From the NCBI RefSeq assembly GCF_017916325.1, contig NC_090168.1, forward strand, positions 1,197,143 to 1,261,142: a stretch of 64,000 nucleotides of DNA, written 5' to 3'. Positions 62,074 to 64,000 of this stretch are shown here, piece after piece (position 1 is the stretch's first letter; each line of letters opens with the position of its first letter). Both the position numbers and the translations under genes were made by a program. Under the pieces are notes generated by a model, which saw nothing but the letters and a program-made list of their open reading frames with translations, did no database searches and was not told the DNA's origin. The stretch is from Leishmania martiniquensis. Its lineage: Eukaryota; Euglenozoa; Kinetoplastea; Trypanosomatida; Trypanosomatidae.

Positions 62074-63507
62074 ATGTCTTCACCACATGGGCACCAAAAT
62101 GTGCGGACGGGAGCCGCCGCCCCACCCCAGCCGCCTACAGTTATGCTGACTGCCGTGTCTGTAACGCCGCAGGGCAGCACCACGCCCCTCACCTGGCCAT
62201 CGGGGTGGAGTCGCTGCAGTAGCAGCAGGGCACCAACGGTCACTTCTGTGGCCCTTTCTTCATCAGTGCAGGACCTAGGTGGAGCAGTACGACTGACGAG
62301 CTCATCATCGGCGTGCTATGCGGAACCCGCCTCCATACTCGGTGCCGGTAGCGCGGGCACAGCACCGTTTGAGATGCTTGCCTCGCCACAAGAGCAACAG
62401 AAGCAAGCAGAACTGCACGGGAACCGTGATGAGCATCTCATGGTCTCCCCGCCGCTGGTGGACTCTGCTAGGGAGAGCTGCAATGGCGACGAGAAGACTT
62501 TTATTTTTCAGCTGCGCGGCCTACCGTTCGCTGCAACCAGAGAAGACGTTGAGGCCTTCCTGCGTACTGTTGACTACCAGCGATTGGACATTGGAGCACT
62601 GGCCACTGGGGAGTCCAGTGGCAATGCTTTTGTGGAGCTGAGGGGCCCATATGCTGCCGAGCAACTTGGACGGCTGCACAACACAATAATCACTGTGGCT
62701 GCCGATGCTCGAATGCCAGCACGAGAGCGCCCTCGCCCGCGTTATGTTGAAGTTCTCAATGCCGACTCTACACGGAGAGAGCAGGTGTTGCGTGTCGATG
62801 CGCGCACAGCGAGGAGTGCTTTACCGCTGCAACGCCGCGCTCGAGTCGCGGCAGCAGCAGCGGCAGCCACAAGCATCCTCTCATCCGCCGGCGTCTTGAC
62901 GGAGGCACAGCAACAGCAGCCCGTGTCACAGTTTCAGCCAATGATTCTCAGTCAGCCGCCGCCGCAGCAGCCCTTAGCAATATCTGCCGAGGGTAATGTT
63001 CGGTACTTTATCACGCCTGCAGTGATGGTGTCGCCTTCGGCGCAGTGCTACATGGAATTGCCAAACCACGGCAGCCCCTCCAACACCTCGTGGGGTCCCT
63101 ATGCGCTGCTATCGCCACAGCAGTCACCGCTGCAGAGCTCACCTTTGCTGGCATCGCCGGTGCCAGTGCCAGGTCTTCTTGGGCCGCGGGCTGAGACGGT
63201 GGCCACCTCTGGCATACCAGCTATGCTGAATGCTCAGAATATGGAAGGGAGTGGCCTGGTGCCTGGCTCGACACTGGCGCCTTTTCCTGGCTACCAGTTG
63301 GTCGCACCCATCGCACCACAGATGCAAGTGCCGCCGCAGCGGCGCGTGCTTAACAGGCCAAATGTGTCTTACTTTCTTGTCGCTGCAGTACCTGCACGCT
63401 CTTCGACACAGGCGGCGGCGCAGAACACCTACTATGTGGAAGCGCCGCCGTCTGCACCTGCAGCCGCCTCGAACAGTTATTTTCACTCGAACGGTGGCAG
63501 TGCATGA
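62074..63507 (+). CDS. RNA-binding protein with one hnRNP H/F-like RRM
   Basis: 477 residues from ATG 62074; the frame continues upstream to a TTG only. One RRM at about residues 142-229: RNP2-like 'FIFQLRGLP' (143-151), RNP1-like 'GNAFVEL' (183-189) and a closing 'RYVEVLNAD' (223-231). 'LRGLPFAATREDVEAFL' and 'RYVEV' are hallmarks of the quasi-RRMs of hnRNP H/F, which bind G-rich RNA without the usual aromatic RNP residues. The flanks are Ser/Ala/Pro/Gln-rich. A motif repeats in the C-terminal part: 'NVRYFITPAVMVSPSAQ' with 'CYMELP' (from 308) and 'NVSYFLVAAVPARSSTQ' with 'YYVEAP' (from 430). T. brucei has an HNRNPH/F protein acting in splicing and mRNA stability; orthology is likely but not shown. 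A role in binding G-rich UTR elements is inference. Confidence 0.82.
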   Translation: MSSPHGHQNVRTGAAAPPQPPTVMLTAVSVTPQGSTTPLTWPSGWSRCSSSRAPTVTSVALSSSVQDLGGAVRLTSSSSACYAEPASILGAGSAGTAPFEMLASPQEQQKQAELHGNRDEHLMVSPPLVDSARESCNGDEKTFIFQLRGLPFAATREDVEAFLRTVDYQRLDIGALATGESSGNAFVELRGPYAAEQLGRLHNTIITVAADARMPARERPRPRYVEVLNADSTRREQVLRVDARTARSALPLQRRARVAAAAAAATSILSSAGVLTEAQQQQPVSQFQPMILSQPPPQQPLAISAEGNVRYFITPAVMVSPSAQCYMELPNHGSPSNTSWGPYALLSPQQSPLQSSPLLASPVPVPGLLGPRAETVATSGIPAMLNAQNMEGSGLVPGSTLAPFPGYQLVAPIAPQMQVPPQRRVLNRPNVSYFLVAAVPARSSTQAAAQNTYYVEAPPSAPAAASNSYFHSNGGSA

Positions 63508-64000
63508 CGCCCTCCCACTTCTCCCCATCCTCCCTGAACAGCCACATCAAGGTCTACATGGGTCGCGGCAGTCAGGCGTGATCCGCATTGGTTGCGTGGT
63601 TGATGGTATTGTTGCGCTTCTTCTTTTTCGTTCTTCTCCCCTTTGCGTCGGATTGAGTGGGCGTTTTTTTGTTGCCTCCGCTTTTTTCCCCTTCAGTTCG
63701 CTTTATCGCGTTCCCTTTTGTCCTTCACTCCTTATCCCATGTGTTCACCCTCTTGTTTCTCCCTAATGCCGTGCGCGACTACACGTCCTCCGTTTTCTGA
63801 GTCTCACATGCTGCGTTCAATGCGTGCGTGTATGTGTGTGTGCGTGTGTATTTTTCCCCCTTCTTCGCTTCCAGGGGACGACCCCCCACCACCTCCTCCT
63901 ACTCCCCTCCACACACACACGCGAAAAAAAAGTGCGTTGCTACGAGCATACGCATGCCCATTCACCCCCAGGCCCCTCCCCCACGCCCTCGCAGCATTGC
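63508..64000. other. 3' UTR and spacer at right edge
   Basis: No gene seen. T-rich stretch near 63615-63710, GT run near 63825-63850 and a CA run near 63910-63922. Begins right after the stop codon of the RRM gene. Confidence 0.6.

Noticed and set aside
1..64000. tRNA, rRNA, snoRNA and CRISPR features
   Set aside because: Reading both strands for the tRNA B-box core and for regularly spaced repeats gave no convincing candidate. A covariance-model search would be decisive for small RNAs.

Overview
The window reads as a stretch of nuclear chromosome from a Leishmania-type trypanosomatid. All 17 protein genes I can support lie on the + strand, have no introns, are GC-rich at third positions, and are separated by 0.5-2.7 kb of CA/GT/TA microsatellites and long pyrimidine tracts ending in AG. 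That is the layout of one polycistronic transcription unit resolved by spliced-leader trans-splicing. The families present (glycosomal trifunctional enzyme with a PTS2, axonemal dynein intermediate chain, kinetoplastid-style zinc knuckles) fit a flagellated kinetoplastid. Starts were chosen as the first in-frame ATG after a plausible pyrimidine tract + AG acceptor; several reading frames stay open far upstream of that ATG.

Layout. 1-5.3 kb: a small membrane protein (1625) and a protein with an RPA32/Stn1-like OB fold (3588). 6.2-18.6 kb: a large unrecognised alpha-helical protein, the glycosomal trifunctional enzyme alpha subunit, the alpha subunit of mitochondrial processing peptidase and the beta subunit of the SRP receptor. 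18.6-21.2 kb: a long spacer with copy 1 of a 488-bp SIDER-like repeat. 21.2-39.9 kb: an IC138/WDR78-type axonemal dynein intermediate chain, a LIM-domain protein, the NEDD8-E1 regulatory subunit (APP-BP1/ULA1), a degenerate RluA-type pseudouridine synthase fused to CCHC zinc knuckles, and a GMAP-210/Rud3-type golgin. 39.9-42.0 kb: a spacer with copy 2 of the same repeat. 42.0-53.7 kb: an unrecognised acidic/Ser-rich protein, a DNAJC8-like J protein, MCM3, a mitochondrial LYR-motif protein and a mitochondrial-type beta-ketoacyl-ACP synthase. 53.7-62.1 kb: 8.4 kb with no gene, mostly very pyrimidine-rich on the + strand. 62.1-63.5 kb: an RNA-binding protein with one hnRNP H/F-like RRM.

How the genes relate. 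As usual in kinetoplastids, neighbours are mostly functionally unrelated: organelle biogenesis (MPP-alpha, LYR protein, KAS, SRP receptor), glycosomal fatty-acid metabolism, flagellar motility, neddylation, Golgi tethering and DNA replication. The most notable points are the RPA2/Stn1-like OB protein, the apparently inactive pseudouridine synthase fold with zinc knuckles, the N-terminal PTS2 that fixes both start and location of the trifunctional enzyme, the GRAB-domain golgin, two virtually identical direct repeats 20.9 kb apart that bracket five genes, single-T-loop G-quadruplex motifs in two spacers, and the 8.4-kb gene-free pyrimidine-rich block. All functional calls come from reading motifs by eye; no database search was run.
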